Origin: Muricea muricata
Lineage: Eukaryota; Cnidaria; Anthozoa; Malacalcyonacea; Plexauridae
Assembly: GCA_963855995.1 (NCBI GenBank)
Contig: OY979721.1
Span: 868,001-932,000 of the forward strand
Reading direction: 5' to 3'
DNA length: 64,000 bases
Shown: positions 1-12,800 of the stretch, one piece after another
Layout: every line of letters starts with the position of its first letter
Numbering within the stretch: the first letter of the stretch is position 1
Made by a program: the position numbers and the translations under genes
The notes under the pieces: model-generated
Seen by the model: the letters and a program-made list of their open reading frames with translations, nothing else
Told to the model about the DNA's origin: nothing
Database searches by the model: none

Positions 1-60
1 ATTTGAGAAAACTCTTGCACAAACTCTCGCTTCTCAACTGTCATGATTAGTGAAAACATC
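1..60. repeat. fragment of the dispersed CTCTCATGCAAC repeat family
   Basis: The window opens inside a copy of the family rich in 'actctcgcttctcaact', seen again at 13757-14100, 18700-19110, 49530-49850 and 61730-61960. Here it lies in the intron, or at the edge of the intron, downstream of the last visible kinase exon. Confidence 0.5.
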
Positions 61-176
61 AACCAATCCGAACAATCTATTTTGTACTGAACCAATACTT
101 AACTACAAAACTGTCATTAAAAGTGATTAAGAGTTTTATACAACCGACCTTAGGGCTTAAAAAACACTACACAAAC

Positions 177-3100
177 CTTTGACCGAAGCAGTTCGTTTGC
201 AATTATAAAGAATTGCCAGTTCACCAAAGACTGTCCCACTTGACATCTGACCAAGAACTTCGCCATCTTTTGTAACCTCCACTCTACCATCTTTATATGA
301 ACATAATAAATGAAATTGCAGTCACTAATCAAGAAATTTGAATTCCTTTTATTCACTTCGCAAAATATTTCGTTGGCTGCTTAGAGAGCTTCTATTGCAG
401 GATTTCTATGCACTATTTCAGAGCCACCCTTAGAGACGGAAAACTATATTCATCTTAATTTGACACTGCAGAGAACAACGAAAAATTGGCTGTCTAGAGC
501 GGGATTTGGACTCGAATCATCGGCTTCCCCTAGTCGGCTCGATAGCTCAATTAGTAGAGCGGCGGTTTATAGAAACCCACAGATAGGAGCTCAACTCCTG
601 CTCGAGATAACGAGTTTTCCGTTGTTCTTTGTAATGTCAGATTACTGTACATGAATCTAGTTTGTTTTTATATATACACTGCCAGCTGATCTGACCGTGA
701 ATAAAAGGCCTGAAACTAGCTACCAAGTAAAAATCCATTTTGCTGTTTTTAATCACTTATATCTTTTATTTTCGTTGCTGAAATTTGTTAAAACTTTGTA
801 ATCATGTTCAGCAGAGAAAATTGTACGTCCACGAGAAATTTGGAACCGAAGTAAATTATACTTAATGAGAAATTTGCTAGTTTGGCTCGAAAAATGGATT
901 TCTATTTGACAACTAGTGCCAGTACTTTTCCGTGTTTTCAGATCACCTAATATACAGGTCTATAAAAAAGTGAGGGAACAAGAAAGGAAAATGGAAATAA
1001 CTGGGATTATTCCCTGATGTACATCGAAATTTAAGTCATTAAATAACATGGTTCCAACGAAGACTGTCTGGTTTAAAATACCTGATATAACAAACAACGC
1101 ATGCCCAATTTCGCCTTCCTGAATGATGTAATTGTCTTTTTCGTATTCCTTGGGATACATGCAACTCACAATTTCTCGAACTTGAAATTTCTCGAGGTTC
1201 TTTAGGAAGTCGTTAGCGCAGATAGCATCGCGAATTAAATGTCTCGAACTATAGAAGGAAATAAATCAGTCAATCAGATTCAAAAACTCATTAAGTTTAA
1301 CGTACAAACGTTTTATTTTTAAATTTCTTCACCAATGAATTCATAAGATGGACGTACTTATATATAATAAACAACACGACAACTCATATTGTAGACGTTA
1401 TTTGTGTCCTTGGACTAGAGATAATGGAATCAGATTGTCGAAAACTATTTCCCTGGATATCTAAATATCTTTTAGAATCATCCCAGACGTAAAAGTGAAT
1501 CCTCAAATATCCTCAATTTAACCACATGAAACTGCACTAGTTGTGACTGACCCCTCCGCGTCCCAACCCAGACCCTATATACAATAAGAGCTGCGCATAG
1601 GCGAATTTAATGCGTGCAATATTGAAAAAACGTGATTCGAAATTGCTGTTGTATTAAAGGCCCTGTCACACGGTGCAATTTTTCTTGCAATTTGCAACGC
1701 AATTCTACTCTTAAGAGATGTAAATTTGTGACAAATGCTTGGTAAGTTAAAAATATATTAGCAAACTGTGATGGAAACTTGTATTTGCCAGTTTTACATC
1801 TCCCAAGGGTAGAATTGCATTGCAGGTTGCGAGAAAAATTACATCGTGTGACAGGGCCTTAATAGGAACATAATTTTCGCCTCACCGCGAAGAGGCAACA
1901 AAAGTCGGTCGAAACGTCAATCCGATTTTTCAAGCCATACGTTTCAAGGCATACGCTTCCTTCTATACTTCATTATAACAGACTTTAATCCAATTTATTT
2001 TTCGAATTATTTCACGACGAAGCCATGTGTGATGGGAAAGATTCCACATAGAAGCTTAATTAAAAATATATCACAGACTCAATCTATCAATTTCGACGTT
2101 TTATGCAAATTTGCTTTTATTAATAGAATCATAAACACTTTAATTTTGTCCAAGCAGAGAGTTAAATGCCACGCGGCGACAAAAATTAGGCCGTTTATAA
2201 TTCACTAAAGGAAGTATGTCTGCTCTCAGGCTTTTGCTGACAGGAATAACGATAAATTTAGATTAAATGCATTGCAGCCTGTCTGTCTCTGACAGGAGTT
2301 TGACATCAGCATTTTGATGTGTGTATTTTGACGTTGATTTTTTACTGCCCGAAACGATAAATAAGCCAGCAATTTCCTCTTTCGATCGAAGGACCTTCAT
2401 CGAGAAGTCAGTGGTGAAACATTTTCTGCATGCTTTTTAAGTTAACTGATTTCGCAAAACTCGCTCAACTAGATGTGTTTGACAACTTTACAACTGAAAA
2501 TTTTACGAAAAAACTTTCCTCTTTTACGCGGACACAACAAGCGGAAATCGTTCTTCTAATTCTTCTTTACATCTTGCAAAAGCCTCATTAACGGATACGG
2601 AAGTATTTAATATTTATTGAAAAGATAAAGATAAATCTGGAATACGCATGTTATAAAGTTGAAATAATCTTTGAGCGCAAATCAGATCTCGTTCGTCAAC
2701 AAAACATCACAGCGTGAAATTACATCACATCACATTCTAGAGGTGACGACAAAAGTGCAGCATATTTGCTGTTATTCTCTTATACTCTAGGAGCATTGCT
2801 TTAGTAGTATATCAGTTCCACGCTCTGTCAATTGAGCTGGGCGGTTGGGTCGGTCCGGGAATGCGACATATCAAAACTGTAGCTTTTTCCATATCAACGT
2901 TATCTTAAATGTCATCGTGGTTTTTTGTTTTAAAAACCAAATGAAGTGCGTTTGAAAAACAAAATAGAATTCTTCGAATATCAATGTTTCTTTGATAAAA
3001 ATGTAGCGAGGTCTAAAAATCGCTCTCGATAACCACAGCCAAGGAACCAAAGCGTCCGGTACTTTGCCAAGCTGGTCCCTTCCTACTCATCATACAAGAA

Positions 3101-3581
3101 ATTAATAACACATGCAATCTTAACAAACTACGCTTATATTAATCACCTAGATTAACATGTTTGCTCACCTTGAATCCTTTGAAAATTTCAATAATTCCCT
3201 GTTTGACTCTTGTCTTCTGATATTAGAACTGCTCTCTCCGCTTACTGCTTGCCTCTTCCATTTCATCGAGTTCGTTCTTAGCAATGGCGGTTTTTCCTCC
3301 AAAATTTTAGCCAATTCACCTACTTTCGCCTTGTTTGACGTTTGCTGCACCACGCAATCTAGTTCATGAATGCGTTTTTCAAGTTTGGCTATCTCCGCAT
3401 CGCGTTCTTTCAACTCATCGCGTAATTTATTAAGTTCTGCGTCTTTGTTCAGCAGCAATTCATCTCTTTCCAGCAGTTCGCGTTGCAAGTCAAGTACAGC
3501 GGCTTTCCCGCGACTTCTAGTCGAATTTGGAGACTTGAGATCGCCATTTGAGTTATTGTTTGTGCTAATACGGCTCCCCAT
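177..3581 (-). CDS. PRKG-like: cGMP-dependent protein kinase, 5' exons (partial)
   Basis: Three exons on the minus strand read in order and in phase: 3169-3581, 1082-1248 and 177-290. The gene continues off the left edge, so the second cyclic-nucleotide site and the kinase domain are not in the window. Exon 1 starts at the second Met (3581), giving MGSRIS, an N-myristoylation-type start like that of vertebrate PKG2. An upstream in-frame Met lies at 3599. Residues about 20-100 are a heptad-rich Leu/Glu/Lys coiled coil, as in the PKG dimerisation region. Exons 2 and 3 encode the first cNMP-binding domain, with [19 protein letters not shown], then [18 protein letters not shown], the classic phosphate-binding cassette region. 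All junctions are GT-AG with phases 2 and 1. The family phosphorylates Ser/Thr in response to cGMP. Type assignment (PKG2-like rather than PKG1) rests on the N-terminus only. Confidence 0.88.
441..663. mobile_element. MITE with internal tRNA-like segment, copy 1
   Basis: Ends are inverted repeats of about 40 bp: the left end reads aaactatattcat then gacactgcagagaacaacg, and the right end is its imperfect complement, finishing atgaatctagttt. Between them, about 533-606, is a tRNA-like stretch with a good A-box (tagctcaattagtagagc), a degenerate B-box and short complementary ends (ctcga/tcgag). A second copy lies at 9048-9287. It sits in a kinase intron. No target-site duplication could be recognised. 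Confidence 0.6.
1654..1862. mobile_element. short MITE, AGGCCCTGTCACAC family, copy 1
   Basis: Terminal inverted repeats begin aggccctgtcacacggtg and end with the complement gtgtgacagggcct. The inner arms also pair (ttctactctt... / ...agggtagaattgca). TTAA lies at both ends, which fits a 3-bp TAA duplication (PIF/Harbinger style) or TTAA. An interrupted copy lies at 14858-15433. It sits in intron 1 of the kinase gene. Confidence 0.75.
1863..3168. other. remainder of kinase intron 1
   Basis: AT-rich intronic sequence with no coding stretch longer than chance and no recognisable RNA gene. I see no further strong repeat in it. Confidence 0.5.
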
Positions 3582-3599
3582 TTTTAATCGAAACGGCAT

Positions 3600-4458
3600 A
3601 AATCTCTTAAATCGTGGATGAACCCGTTTATCCTTTGCAAATCCGCCTCCTAGCTTGACGTCCGTGGATACTCGCCCCGAATCTTCACATAGTTTTATTG
3701 TATCACAGCAGTTTTATGTCCCGACAAAGCTTCTAATATGCCCTTGAAATTCTTCTATGAACGCTCTTTATTTACAAATTGATCGATGTAAAAAAACCCG
3801 ATGGGAAGCGTTGGGCTTCAACGGCGTATGCTTTTCAATTTCATTAACATGCCGTCTAGTTGTTACAGCAACTGCATCAAAACGTTACCTCAAGATCACG
3901 CGATAAAACGGTCAAAATTGCGCCATTCCCGGTTGCCATATCTGTTCAATTACAAACAAAGCACTCGACTCGGGAAATAATTGGAAAGTTCGCGCTGAGT
4001 TCTTCGCGTGTGTCGTGGGTAGAGAGTCGCGACCAACAGCGTAGATTAAGGATACATATAGATGCATATCCACACGCATTTCTGGCAAGTATATTAATCC
4101 GAGTCTAAGTTAAAATGTATTACAAAAATGTCGTTTTGTAAGCGAGCAATACAAAACGTCAGCTCATTTGTTGGTTAAAATATAGGCGTAAAGGCAATAT
4201 TAAAAAAGCAATATCATGACATCAGTGATATTGAACTCGCAAAAGATAAAAAGTACCTTGACTCGAGAAGGCCGCTGAACTTTAATTGCCCCTAAACGGA
4301 CTTGTTTACAAAGTTTAAAAAAATAAGTACTCCGGGAAACAGATATAACGCTATCCATCAAATAGTTTTTTTCCTGCTATTGATAGGCACAAAAAGCAAT
4401 GACACCAGGGAAGATCATGAACTTGCTAGAGAAAAAGTGACTTTAACTCAAAAATGGC
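3600..4458. other. intergenic spacer upstream of the kinase gene
   Basis: Contains the presumed promoter side of the minus-strand kinase gene. A stretch around 4040-4100 (gcatatccacacgcatttctggcaagta) recurs inverted near 48085-48120, so part of this spacer is a dispersed repeat. No gene is supported. Confidence 0.4.
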
Positions 4459-5027
4459 GAACTTTAATATGGACGTATTTAGAAAAATCTTAGAACTTTA
4501 ATATGGACGTATTTAGAAAAATTTCAGAACTTTAATATGGACGTATTTAGAAAAATCTTAGAACTTTAATATGGACGTATTTAGAAAAATCTTAGAACTT
4601 CAATATGGACGTATTTAGAAAAATCTTAGAGCTTCAATATGGACTTATTTAGAAAAATCTTAGAACTTTAATATGGACGTATTTAGAAAAATCTTAGAAC
4701 TTTAATATGGACGTATTTAGAAAAATCTTAGAACTTCAATATGGACTTATTTAGAAAAATCTTAGAACTTCAATATGGACGTATTTAGAAAAATCTTGGA
4801 ACTTTAATATGGACGTAATTAGAAAAATCTTAGAACTGTAATATGGACGTATTTAGAAAAATCTTAGGACTTTAATATGGACGTATTTAGAAAAATCTTA
4901 GAACTTTAATATCGACGTATTTAGAAAAATCTTAGAACTTTAATACGGACGTATTTAGAAAAATCTTAGAACTCTAATATGGACGTATTTAGAAATACTC
5001 GAAAATGTATGGACGTGTTTAGAAAGT
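4459..5027. repeat. 34-bp tandem array, about 16 copies
   Basis: Unit of 34 bp, roughly gaactttaatatggacgt followed by atttagaaaaatctta, repeated head to tail with one or two substitutions per copy. The last copies (after 4980) decay and shorten. It lies in the spacer between the kinase gene and the 3' end of gene A. No ORF runs through it. Confidence 0.9.
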
Positions 5028-6454
5028 TTGAGAAAATCACTATTCGATGCATACCGCTCAGCTCATCCTTCGTACAGTTCATTTAACTCTCAACAACTAT
5101 AGCTAGGTACCCGTTTACTGGCCACAAGTGCGAAATATTTCACGGTTTCAAAATCAACGAGCCCCACGACACACGCAGGACTATTGCCGACGACACACGA
5201 CCCGCGAGAAGATTCACAACTCGGCGCGACGATTCGCTTTCACAAAATATTGACATGTTTGTCAAATGAGTTTGAGCATGCCTTTCAAAACTGATGGGAA
5301 AGATCCAATATTTGCCATACCAAAAATACGTCGCAAAAAATGAATTATGCAACTCGAATCAACCTACGTTTTTACGCAATTTTCACCGCAATTGTCGCAC
5401 ATTCAATGAATTCATAAGCATCGTAAATTAAACGAAGTGTTATCGCTTCGCATTAGCAGAAAACAGCTGTAAATGGAACATACGAGCGAAGTTATTATTA
5501 ATAAATGACTGCCTTCGCGTTTGTTATCGTCTGTGTATACAATTCTGTCGGGAGGCATTCATTATTTAGTAAGTCCATCTTAAATAAACGCATACGCTTA
5601 AACAAACGATATGATATTATTATCAACTTCTCGCAAACAGGACAAGAATACCAGACAGCGATATAGACCAACGCATTAACATTGAAAACAAGGACATTGA
5701 TACTGGACAAAAATTTGCCATTTCAAATGTGCCGCCCTAAACGTTTTATAGCTTATACCTCAACATAAACATTTGATGATGTAGACGATATCAGGCCACA
5801 TATTATGCCTGTAGTTTATCAGTCTGGTTGTACAGTAGTACAATTACTACCAAAAATATGCGAAGATTGACTGTGGAATAAAATGGTGGAATAAAATGTC
5901 AACGGGCAAAGGACTTTGTCACAACAAAAATATTTGGTTGAAAATACTTTGATACGTCGACAAAGTGATGGCAAAGTTATTTTGAGGTTGTTTCACAAAC
6001 GATGCTTCAATATTAAAAAACAGACGTCGATATACCGTCATCATTCATGGTTGAGTCTGTGACGTCGACTGCAATCTCAACATCGATTCATAGGTAATTC
6101 AGATACGATTCACAACGTAATCTCAACGTTGTCTCAACGTCAGGATAGTAATGAGGATGCTATTTTTATTTCAATCTTTTTTTTAACGAGATGAAGATCA
6201 TTTTTGACGTTGGTTCAAGGTTTTAGGGCGTAATTTAGTGGAGAATCTGCATGGTCCAATATGCAACAGACTATATGTTACAAAATTAACTCGCATTCTA
6301 CATGCGTAAAAGGGGAAATTTACGTTGCCTGTTGACGTCAAACAAGTAGATTTAGTGGTTTAGAACAGTTAATAATAGTTATTGCGTTTTTTTTTAGATT
6401 TATATACTTCAATAAGCAAGAACGTCGGACGAAGCATGAGCAGACATACTGTGT
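5028..6454. other. intergenic spacer downstream of gene A
   Basis: No supported gene. AT-rich with several short repeated motifs (for example cgtcga... around 6000-6130). The short open frames here lack splice context and resemble no protein I know. Confidence 0.4.
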
Positions 6455-6460
6455 TTTATT
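6455..6460 (-). other. polyadenylation signal of gene A
   Basis: AATAAA on the minus strand (tttatt on plus), about 120 bp past the stop codon of gene A. Confidence 0.6.
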
Positions 6461-6581
6461 AGAACATAAAAAAGCTTAAACAACTCGCCTTGGCATTACT
6501 TTTAAGTACAGCTTACAACTATATTTTACAACATTTTTACTCTAATATAGTTTAGCATCACTTAATTTAAGCCAATGTTTT

Positions 6582-6832
6582 CTATTTATGCTTTCCAAAC
6601 CGCGTTCGAAGTTTTCTCGTTGTGGTTGTTGTTGTTTTTTCGTGAAGACGAGCCGGCGATCTAACCGAGCAGCATGCCCTAGTACAACCTGGTGCGCATG
6701 CGCTGGGGCATGGTCGTTGACATGACTGTGTGGCGGGGGGCGTGCAACAGTTTGCTGGGCATTGCGGCTGGCATACAATGACGGGGGGTAGGCAAGTCGT
6801 TGGACATTTATCTCCCGTATCTTCGATTATGG
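6582..6832 (-). other. Gene A last exon: two minicollagen-type CRDs and basic tail
   Basis: Begins after an AG at 6833-6834, in phase 1. The first CRD is C-x3-C-x6-C-x3-C-x3-CC (starts CPTTC). The second is the exact canonical C-x3-C-x3-C-x3-C-x3-CC (CQRPCPSACAPGCTRACC). A tail of about 28 residues follows, with a Thr6 run and many Arg/Lys, then TAG. CRDs of this spacing are known from minicollagens and NOWA, where they form knot-like disulphide folds that reshuffle into intermolecular links. Confidence 0.88.
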
Positions 6833-9800
6833 CTAAACGAAAGATAGATTTCAAGATTTAAATATGCGTTAAAAACCACGGCGAGTTGAGAATTTAAAAA
6901 GATATGTACAGAGGCAAATTCCGAAGAACAGGGACATCTTGCAATTGAAAATGTGAATAAAACAAGACAAGCAGCTGAAACTGAAATAAAGTAGAAAATT
7001 TACATGTACTGTAGTCCAAAATTACATTTTGAATTTCAAGATGTTTCCACTTTTCGGAATTTGTTTCTTTTTATTACTTTAATTTTCAGCATTATTACTG
7101 CATTTTAAAATATATCATATTTAAAATAACTAATTTATATTTTAGAATTTATACTAATTAAATTTATATTTAAAATAATTTATTCTTTATACATGTGTTT
7201 AAGCTTTATCTTTTAAAACCTTGTTGATAATTCAGGATCGAAACACACCACCATATCGCTGTCCACGGTAAAAAACGCCCGTAAATCAACGCAACTTTCG
7301 CGTCGAATTTCTCGCTTAATTCAAGTTCTTTCGAGAAGCAATATTTACAAAATCGAAATCCTTTACTACCAGCGGGAGAAAACTCCCCAAATGGACATTT
7401 AACCTCTTAGGCGAAATTTTGAAAAAAAATCGAAACAGGCAAAAAATATTACCACATTTTGAAAAAGCATTTTAAACTTAGCAAAATTGCAAAGTTTGGT
7501 TGTGAAATGTTCTAAAATATGGAAAATATAGCCTTGCGCGTTTGGCAAATTTTGTATACATTTGTATCACGGGTGGAAAATAATACCCAGTTGATACCCT
7601 TGGGTATTCATTTCTCACGGATAATACAAAACTACAGAAAATTTGCCAACTTCGCAAGGCTATATTTTCTATAGTTTACAACATTTTACAACCGAACTAT
7701 GTAATTTTACTAAGTTTAGGATGCTCTTCCAAGCTGTGGTAATATTTTTTCCTATTTCGATTTTGTTCAAAATTTCGTCTAAAACGTTAAAGGTCCATTG
7801 CGAGTAAAAAATCTAGCTTTTCAACACAATTTATAGTGTTTAAGAGGTCGGGGAAAAACGCTGAAAAGTATGCCTAACCAACTTGGAAATCGTTTGCGTC
7901 TTATTTAAACCATCGGGGTTTGAAAAGAATTATCACAACATACCTGAATTCAACCTTGGAAGAACTCTCATGTTATCTAAAGTACCATCGGCCACTTCGT
8001 TTTCCAGGGGAACTAGCTGATTAGGTTTTTCTTCATTGAATTCAAGTTCGACTTCAGCGTCTGTACCGTTAGACGGACTGGCAGAACTTCTTAGATGAAC
8101 CAATTTTCTTCTCATCTTACCGCCACTCGGCCTTGGAAAGATAGCAAACCAATACGAGAATGGCTAGACAAAAGCTTTGGAATGGTGTGGTATATGATTT
8201 TGTTGTGGCATTGTATGGTGTGGTATGTTATTGTGTGGTACATATGGTATGGCGTGTACGGTGTGGTATTTGGTTTTGTGGTATTGTATGGTATGGTATG
8301 GTATGGTATGGTATGGTATGGTATGGTATGGTATGGTATGGTATGGTATGGTATGGTATGGTATGGTATGGTATGGTATGGTATGGTATGGTATGGTATG
8401 GTATGGTATTGTGTGGTATATATGGTATGGTATGATATAATATAGTATAGTATGGTGTAGTGAGGTGAGGTGTGGTGAGGTAGAGTGATGGTATATGGTA
8501 TGATATAGTAAAGTATCCTATATGATGGTATTATATGGTATGATTTGATAATATGTTATGGTGTGTCCAGGTAGGGTATAGTATGATATAGTAACGTATG
8601 GTATGATATAGTTTGGTATGACATGGTATGGCATAGCATGACATTGTGTACGAGGGTATAATATGATTTGGTATGATAACTTGAATCTAAATACATTGAA
8701 AATCAATCAACACATGCAAAGAAAATAGAAACTTACTTAAAACCAGTAACAGTAACGGATAGCAATGATTCAACTGCGTCAAAAGCGGCCATGATCTACC
8801 AAAAACAGAAGAAATAGAATCACAAGACGTCCAAGTGACTGATAGATAACATTTGGTCAGTGTTTATGTAGTAGGGAAGGGGTATAAACGTTTCCAAGAT
8901 AGAGAACGGAGAATCAAAATCATGCTGGACGAACATCTTTATCAACGTTGATTTTGACTCTCCGTTCTCTATCTTGGAAACGTGCATACATACCCCTTCC
9001 CTACTACATAAATAATGACCGGTTTAAAAGACAACAGATCTACAAGGACAATATTCATATTAATCTGACACTGCAGAGAACAACGAAACGTTCGTTACCT
9101 CGGGCGAAATTTCAACTCGCATTTTCGTGCTCTCAAATTGGATAAAACTCGCCGCCAATCAAAGTTGGCTCGATAGCTCGATTAGTAGAACGGTGGTCTA
9201 AAAACCCAAAGATGCGAGTGCAAATCCTGCTCGAGACAACGAATTTTTTGATGTTCTGTGTATGGTCAGATTAACACGAATCTAGTTTTTCATATCTCAG
9301 TGGATGACTCTGAAATAATAAGAAAATAATTGTTTTCAGTTGGAGTTTCGCTTTGATTAGTAATTTATGGGAAAATATGAAGCTTTTAAACGTCTTACGG
9401 CTTTTTCAATTGCAATCTTCAAAGCTTGAAACTCCTTGCTTGCTGAATTGGCGAGTGCAGGGGTAAAAATTTGATCCACCAATCCAATTACAGTTTTTAT
9501 CAGCTTCGCTAAAAATAACCATGAGGAACATTTTATTGATCAAAATGTTAAGAATATTTCAGCGTTCAGTGTCGTTAAATCATAATTCGAAACGTTTTGT
9601 TAAACAAGACAAAGTATATGTCCTACCTGGAATGGTGGGGTCGTATGGCGTTACAGGTCGAGTTTCGTCTGTCGGCTCACCAGGTGTTGCACTCCCTTAA
9701 ATCAAAATACATTATATCCTATGTACAGTATGTTCCTGGGGCCGGTTGTTCGAAGCCCGTTTAGCGTAAACGGTGGATAAGCCAAAATTAAATAACACTC

Positions 9801-12800
9801 TTACATCGCTCGTTAAACAGTTAACGTAAACATTTTGCAGTAAATATGTAGTTGTAAGCATGATCATTCTATTAAGGTTCAAAACATTTAGTTTAGTTGT
9901 TGAATGAATGTATAAACTTGGTTTCTATTTTGAGCTTAACCACCGTTTAAGCTAAACGGGCTTCGAACAACCGGCCCCAGGTGTCTACAGACGGCCGGAA
10001 AAGAATGAATGTTTCCTGTTTTGTCGGGCTTCACGAAACATGGCTTTAAAACAAAGTTCTCTGGTTTGTCCACCTTCAGGAAACGTGGCTAGGAGACAAT
10101 GTTTCCTGGTTTGTCCATCATCAGGAAACATGGTCTGAAAATAGTGTTTTTTATTATATAGTTGACAGTAAGATACTGAAAATACACCGTAAGATATTTT
10201 CCATAACTTCACTAGTGAAGATATCGATGACGTGATCATTTCCCGCCAATAATTTCGTATTTTCAAAATAGCGATGTTTGTAAGAGCAGCGAACCAATTT
10301 TCACCTTTGTTTAAAGAAAAAAACTACATGTTTGTGCCGAAAAAAATGGAAATAATACAAGAAAACACTAAAATGATGAACAGGTATTGTTTTAGTTTAA
10401 ATAATATTGAAATAAAGCCATGTTTTTAGCATTATTGATCGAAAATTAATATTAATGACTTGGGTCTTAAATTGTTTACAACTATATAATAAACAGAACA
10501 TTACACGGCGGTTTGAAGATATGAATTTTATCTTCTCGTGGTGAAAACAATATTTTACTCACTCGCTGCGCTCGTTCGTAAAATATTGTTTTCACCACTC
10601 GAAGATAAAATTCGTATCTTCGCACCACCGTGTAATATCCTATATTTATTTGTCTACCTTCAGGAAACATGGGTAAGATAAAAACAATATTACCTTTATA
10701 ACATGTTCTTACCTGAGGGTGATGTGGGTGGAGGAGGCGTAAGAGCGTTTTCAACCGGGGGTGTGGGAGGTAATATTGTAGGTGGTGCAACAGGGTTAGG
10801 AGTGACAGTAGGTGCGAGGGGTGTAGGAGTAACAGCCCCTGGCTCACTGGGTGTTGGAGGGGTTGGAGGGGTCACCCCAGGTTGACTGGGAGTTGGAGGG
10901 GCCACCCCTGGTTCACTGGGTGTGAGAGGGGTTGGAGTGACTGTCCCAGGTGGACTGGGAGTGGGAGGGGTTGGAGGGGCCACCCCTGGTTCACTGGGAG
11001 TTAGAGGGGTTGGAGTAACTGCCCCTGGTGCACTGGGTGTGGGAGGGGCCGCCCCTGGTTCACTGGGTGTGAGAGGGGTTGGAGTAACTGCCCCTGGTGC
11101 ACTGGGTGTGGGAGGGGCCGCCCCTGGTTCACTGGGTGTGAGAGGGGTTGGAGTAACTGCCCCTGGTGCACTGGGAGTGGGAGGGGACACCCCTGGTTCA
11201 CTAGGTGTGAGAGGGGTTGGAGTAGCTGCCCCTGGTGCACTGGGAGTGGGAGGGGACACTCCTGGTTCACTGGGTGTGAGAGGGGTTGGAGTAGCTGCCC
11301 CTGGAACACTGGGAGTGGGAGGGGACACCCCTGGTTCACTAGGTGTGAGAGGGGTTGGAGTAACTGCCCCTGGTGCACTGGGTGCGGGAGGGGACACCCC
11401 TGGTTCACTGGGTGTTAGAGGGGTTGGAGTAACTGCCCCTGGTGCACTGGGTGTGAGAGGGGCCACCCCTGGTTCACTGGGTGTTAGAGGGGTTGGAGTA
11501 ACTGCCCCTGGTGCACTGGGAGTGGGAGGGGACACCCCTGGTTCACTGGGAGTAAGAGGAGTTGGAGTTGCCGCCCCTGGTGCACTGGGTGTGGGAGGGG
11601 CCACCCCTGGTTCACTGGGTGTGAGAGGGGTTGGAGTAACTGCCCCAGGTTCACTGGGAGTAAGAGGAGTTGGAGTTGCCGCCCCTGGTGCACTGGGTGT
11701 GGGAGGGGACACCCCTGGTTCACTGGGAGTTAGAGGGGTTGGAGTTGCCGCCCCTGGTGCACTGGGTGTGGGAGGGGACACCCCTGGTTCACTGGGAGTT
11801 AGAGGGGTTGGAGTAACTGCCCCTGGAGGGGATGGGGTGGCAACCCCTCCTTCACCGGGAGTAAGAGGGGTTACTCCACTTGTGCTTGGACTCGTAGTTG
11901 GGGAGGTTGGAGATGGAGTCGCTGCACTCGCTGCGTTTATGCACTCCGTGCTTGCTGGCGCTGGTGATCCTTGAAAATGAAAAGAATGGAAAAAAAGCTA
12001 GTCAATATTTGCAGAGAATACAGAGAAGAGTAATGGCTTTACTAGCGTTTGCAGAGGGGTGCATGTATACCTCATCCGATGTTAGGTACAGGTTAAAAGT
12101 CCATAGTGTGACGTAGGGGGGAACCTTCCAGGAATGAGACAGGTGTTTCGAAAAAGTTGATGTCTAGAACGATTTTCTAAAGAAACTATAATACGTTAAA
12201 GAAACAATAGACATTGTTTAATTTAGTAATACGCACCCCTGTTGGTTTTAGCGGTAATCAAATAATGTTTGTATCTGTAACTCCTACTCCCTTCAGTAGG
12301 CGAAAGATAAATTGATAACCGTCTTAGTGAACAGGTGAGCAAGGCAGAACTGAGTCTGAGATAGGAAACTAGCTGGCGTCAGCGTCAAAAACTATTTGCG
12401 ACTCGTGATATCAAGAATTTTGCAAACGTTCGACAATTCTTTATTTCGCCATGCTTTCCGATTTCAAACAGTAATATTGAATATTGTTTTACAAACATGC
12501 CTATGCCACGACAAACTATTTGAGGTAAATGCTCCACGTCTTTGTTTTGAAATTTTTCACGTTTGTACCTACAAAAATGCCGTCCCGAAAACTATCGTTG
12601 ATCTAACTGAAATTTGAGATGCAATTTTAACTGTTTAGTTCTTATATTTGCCAAAATTGACAGGGAATAGAAAGATACTTAACAACAGAATAGCGTAATC
12701 AAATTTATTTGTTTTTTGAATTGAAATGTTTAGCTGAACTATTGCTAAATGTGCAGTTATTTGAGAAGTTGGTGATGTCATAATTTGCAACCAGGTTGTA

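Larger units (their letters stand above)
7944..9508 (-). other. Gene A SEA2 module (three exons)
   Basis: Exons 9399-9508 (110 nt), 8737-8795 (59 nt) and 7944-8086 (143 nt). The first two have the same lengths and phases as the SEA1 exons 19980-20089 and 19181-19239. Residues read as a SEA fold: VDQIFTPALANSASKEFQAL, then SLLSVTVTGFK, then DAEVELEF. At the expected autoproteolysis loop it has NGTDAEVE rather than G-S-V, so cleavage is not expected. SEA modules are extracellular and often flank O-glycosylated regions. Confidence 0.75.

Noticed and set aside
533..606. tRNA gene
   Set aside because: A-box is good but the B-box and anticodon arm are poor, and the segment is embedded in a repeated inverted-end element.
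8095..8445. Open frames of Met-Val-Trp-Tyr-Gly repeats
   Set aside because: Direct translation of the ggtat microsatellite; no splice or start context.
10922..11974. Long plus-strand open frame of Gly/Val-rich repeats
   Set aside because: It is the antisense of the Pro-rich exon of gene A. The minus frame has matching splice sites, phases and a counterpart in gene B.
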